Shown piece by piece: positions 62,292 to 64,000 of a stretch of 64,000 bases of DNA. The DNA lies in contig MGWO01000013.1 in assembly GCA_001801025.1 (NCBI GenBank), positions 78,476 through 142,475 on the forward strand, read 5' to 3'. Source of the DNA: Gallionellales bacterium GWA2_54_124 (GTDB lineage Bacteria; Pseudomonadota; Gammaproteobacteria; Burkholderiales; Gallionellaceae). The stretch's first letter is position 1. Each line of letters starts with the position of its first letter. The notes beneath the pieces were generated by a model. It was not told the DNA's origin and did no database searches. It worked only from the letters and a program-made list of their open reading frames with translations. The translations under genes and the position numbers were made by a program.

Positions 62292-63386
62292 TTAAGTATT
62301 TTGAACGACGATTTTCGGGAAAGCGGCGCTGTGATCCTGAGCCATCTCGGCCACCTTCACCGCCACCCGGCGCGCAATCTGCTTGTACACTTTAGCAATC
62401 GACCCATCCGGATCGGCCACCACGGTAGGCGCTCCCGAATCGGCCTGTTTGCGAATTGAAATATCCAGCGGCAACCCGCCCAAAAATTCGGTATCGTAAT
62501 CAGCGCACATCTTTTCTCCACCGCCCGCGCCAAAGATATGTTCTTCATGACCGCACTTCGAACAGATGTGCGTACTCATATTTTCGACGATACCAATGAT
62601 CTTGATACCAACTTTTTCAAACATTTTCAATCCTTTACGCGCATCCAGCAAGGCGATATCCTGCGGGGTCGTGACGATGACCGCACCTGTGACCGGCACT
62701 TTTTGCGACAGCGTCAGCTGAATATCGCCCGTACCCGGCGGCAAATCCACGATCAGATAATCCAGATTATCCCAGCGCGTCTGGCGCAGCAACTGATCGA
62801 GCGCCTGCGTCACCATCGGGCCGCGCCAGATCATCGGCGCATCATCCCCTGCGATCATATAGCCAATCGACATCGACTGAATGTCGTGATTGATCATCGG
62901 CTCCATAGACTGACCGTCGCGCGACACCGGTTGTCCCTTAATGCCCAGCATCATCGGTTGCGACGGGCCGTAAATATCCGCATCCAGCATCCCGACACGC
63001 GCGCCTTCAGCCGAGAGCGCCAGCGCCAGATTCACGGCAGTCGTAGATTTACCCACGCCCCCCTTGCCGCTCGCCACCGCAATGATGTTTTTGACGCCAT
63101 CGACAAGTTTAACGCCGCGCTGCACCGCGTGAGGCACAACTTTACTGGCAACCGTAACGCCGACCTGACCCACACCCGGCAACACGGCTTTAAGGTGCGC
63201 CTCTACCATGACGCGAATCTCGTCCCACACGCTTTTGGCTGGATAGCCCAGCAGGATATCCAGCGACACATCGGCACCTGCAATTTTGATGTTCTTGACG
63301 GATTTTCCCGCGACAAAATCACGGTGCGTATTGGGGTCGATCAAATTTTTCAACGCGCTTTGCACGTCCGCTTCGCTAAAACTCAT
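62292..63386 (-). CDS. mrp: Mrp/ApbC-family iron-sulfur carrier P-loop ATPase
   Basis: A 364-residue protein with an N-terminal MIP18-like domain (residues about 1-90) and a deviant Walker A, VASGKGGVGKST, near residue 95. It also has DADIYGPSQPMMLG, DLPPGTGD and the paired cysteines CSKCG used to carry a [4Fe-4S] cluster. It delivers clusters to apoproteins such as those of the act complex. The start at 63386 (MSFSEADVQ) is chosen; the frame extends to 63425. Confidence 0.95.
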   Translation of the reverse strand: MSFSEADVQSALKNLIDPNTHRDFVAGKSVKNIKIAGADVSLDILLGYPAKSVWDEIRVMVEAHLKAVLPGVGQVGVTVASKVVPHAVQRGVKLVDGVKNIIAVASGKGGVGKSTTAVNLALALSAEGARVGMLDADIYGPSQPMMLGIKGQPVSRDGQSMEPMINHDIQSMSIGYMIAGDDAPMIWRGPMVTQALDQLLRQTRWDNLDYLIVDLPPGTGDIQLTLSQKVPVTGAVIVTTPQDIALLDARKGLKMFEKVGIKIIGIVENMSTHICSKCGHEEHIFGAGGGEKMCADYDTEFLGGLPLDISIRKQADSGAPTVVADPDGSIAKVYKQIARRVAVKVAEMAQDHSAAFPKIVVQNT

Positions 63387-63531
63387 CGCTGCCTCTATTC
63401 GGTAATAAATAATACAAGAGCGCAATTCTAACTGATGTTAGGAATACACATAACCTGATACGCAAAAAGGGGAACAGCCATTTTTCTTGAATCGATCAAG
63501 CGTATGAAATATGCCTGATCGCTCAAACAGC

Positions 63532-64000
63532 TTAATACTTCGGATAATTGGGAATGCTCACGGTATCTTCATCGAAAACGCCCTCGGCCGCTTGGGTATG
63601 ACAGGCATTGCAGTTGCTCAGCGACTTCACCTTTTTATTACCCCTGATCATCTTATCGGGGATCTCGTGATGCTTGCGCTTGATATAGCGCACCTCGGTG
63701 ATGCGCAGCGGCGGCTCTCCCTCAGCCGTTGAAATCGCAATCTTGCGCGAACGCTTGTGATAGGATTTTTCTGCCGCATTGGCCAGCGCATAGTCATAAA
63801 TTTCTTTAAGCGACTCCTGATCCAGATCGGCGTCCTCACCAAAATGATCCAGCAACGCCTCATGGGTGAGCAGCTTTTGCCACGATTTTCCCGGCAGCAA
63901 ACCCGGCTGATAAGCGAAATGGCAGGCGCCACACTCTTGCTTATAGAGCTTATTTTCGACCGGCACGAGCTCCTTCTGGCGCAGCGGCGTCATCAAAGCC
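63532..64000 (-). CDS. Dihaem cytochrome c (partial, 5' end outside window)
   Basis: The gene runs off the right edge; the frame is open to 64000 and the codons at 63991-63996 need not be the start. About 155 residues are visible with two haem motifs, CGACH near the visible N-terminus and CNACH near the C-terminus. Between them lie KSWQKLLTHEALLDHFGEDADLD and ITEVRYIKRKHHEIPDKMI, which fit the DHC (dihaem cytochrome c) family. A signal peptide is expected outside the window. It is a periplasmic electron carrier; the partner is unknown. Confidence 0.82.
   Translation of the reverse strand, partial: ALMTPLRQKELVPVENKLYKQECGACHFAYQPGLLPGKSWQKLLTHEALLDHFGEDADLDQESLKEIYDYALANAAEKSYHKRSRKIAISTAEGEPPLRITEVRYIKRKHHEIPDKMIRGNKKVKSLSNCNACHTQAAEGVFDEDTVSIPNYPKY

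Noticed and set aside
62538..63431. 297-codon open frame opposite mrp
   Set aside because: Antisense to a well-defined P-loop ATPase gene; Arg/His/Asp-rich with no domain.

Overview
The window is a densely coded stretch of a Gram-negative chromosome. Gene content and order (ispE, tRNA-Gln, prs, rplY, pth; ftsY-ftsE-ftsX-rpoH; hisCBHAFIE-hinT-tatABC; sspA-sspB; thyA-folA) are those of a betaproteobacterium. A complete alternative complex III operon, a Cyc2-like cytochrome-porin and a further c-type cytochrome point to the Nitrosomonadales, most plausibly the Gallionellaceae (neutrophilic iron oxidisers and relatives). The family placement is inference; no 16S rRNA gene is present.

Layout. 1-4.0 kb: end of a cellulose export gene (bcsC), an MBOAT acyltransferase and two related SGNH proteins, probably a cellulose-acetylation module in AT-richer DNA. 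4.1-9.6 kb (minus): housekeeping genes pth, rplY, prs, tRNA-Gln, ispE, lolB and a TPR lipoprotein. 9.7-16.3 kb (plus): an ABC-2/GldG-type export operon, mutM, an HD-GYP protein fused to a bacteriohemerythrin, a phosphoesterase and yggU. 16.4-20.4 kb (minus): ferredoxin, coaD, rsmD and a catalytic/non-catalytic M16 protease pair. 20.5-24.3 kb (plus): ftsYEX, a small membrane protein, rpoH. 24.4-32.7 kb (minus): the act operon running directly into sspA-sspB. 33-43.4 kb: an unknown protein, a Nif3 homologue, a DegS-like protease, an MscS channel, tatABC, hinT and the his operon. 43.4-48.8 kb: a DUF2442 gene beside a broken DUF4160 gene, the Cyc2-like gene, repeat-rich spacers, coq7, a porin and trpC. 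48.9-58.1 kb: proA, a lipoyl-domain lpdA, a DUF4197 lipoprotein-sized protein, a yqaA-like gene, an M17 peptidase, thyA-folA-rlhA. 58.1-64 kb (minus): a YkgJ-type protein, a cold-shock protein with a long leader, an Arg/Lys/Orn decarboxylase, dcd, mrp and a partial dihaem cytochrome.

How the parts fit. The act operon encodes a quinol-oxidising complex that hands electrons to periplasmic carriers. It lies between the nif3/degS/tat/his block and sspAB, the place where many betaproteobacteria carry petABC (cytochrome bc1), so it looks like an in-place substitution. Its ActB1 subunit carries a twin-arginine signal, and the Tat translocase genes lie 5 kb away. The Cyc2-like protein and the porin share a palindromic upstream motif (TGTTG-N8-CAACA), which suggests common control of two outer-membrane proteins. 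The cellulose module and the haemerythrin-linked HD-GYP protein (a predicted c-di-GMP phosphodiesterase) may connect oxygen or iron sensing with matrix production; that link is inference. No CRISPR array, prophage, integrase or transposase was seen.
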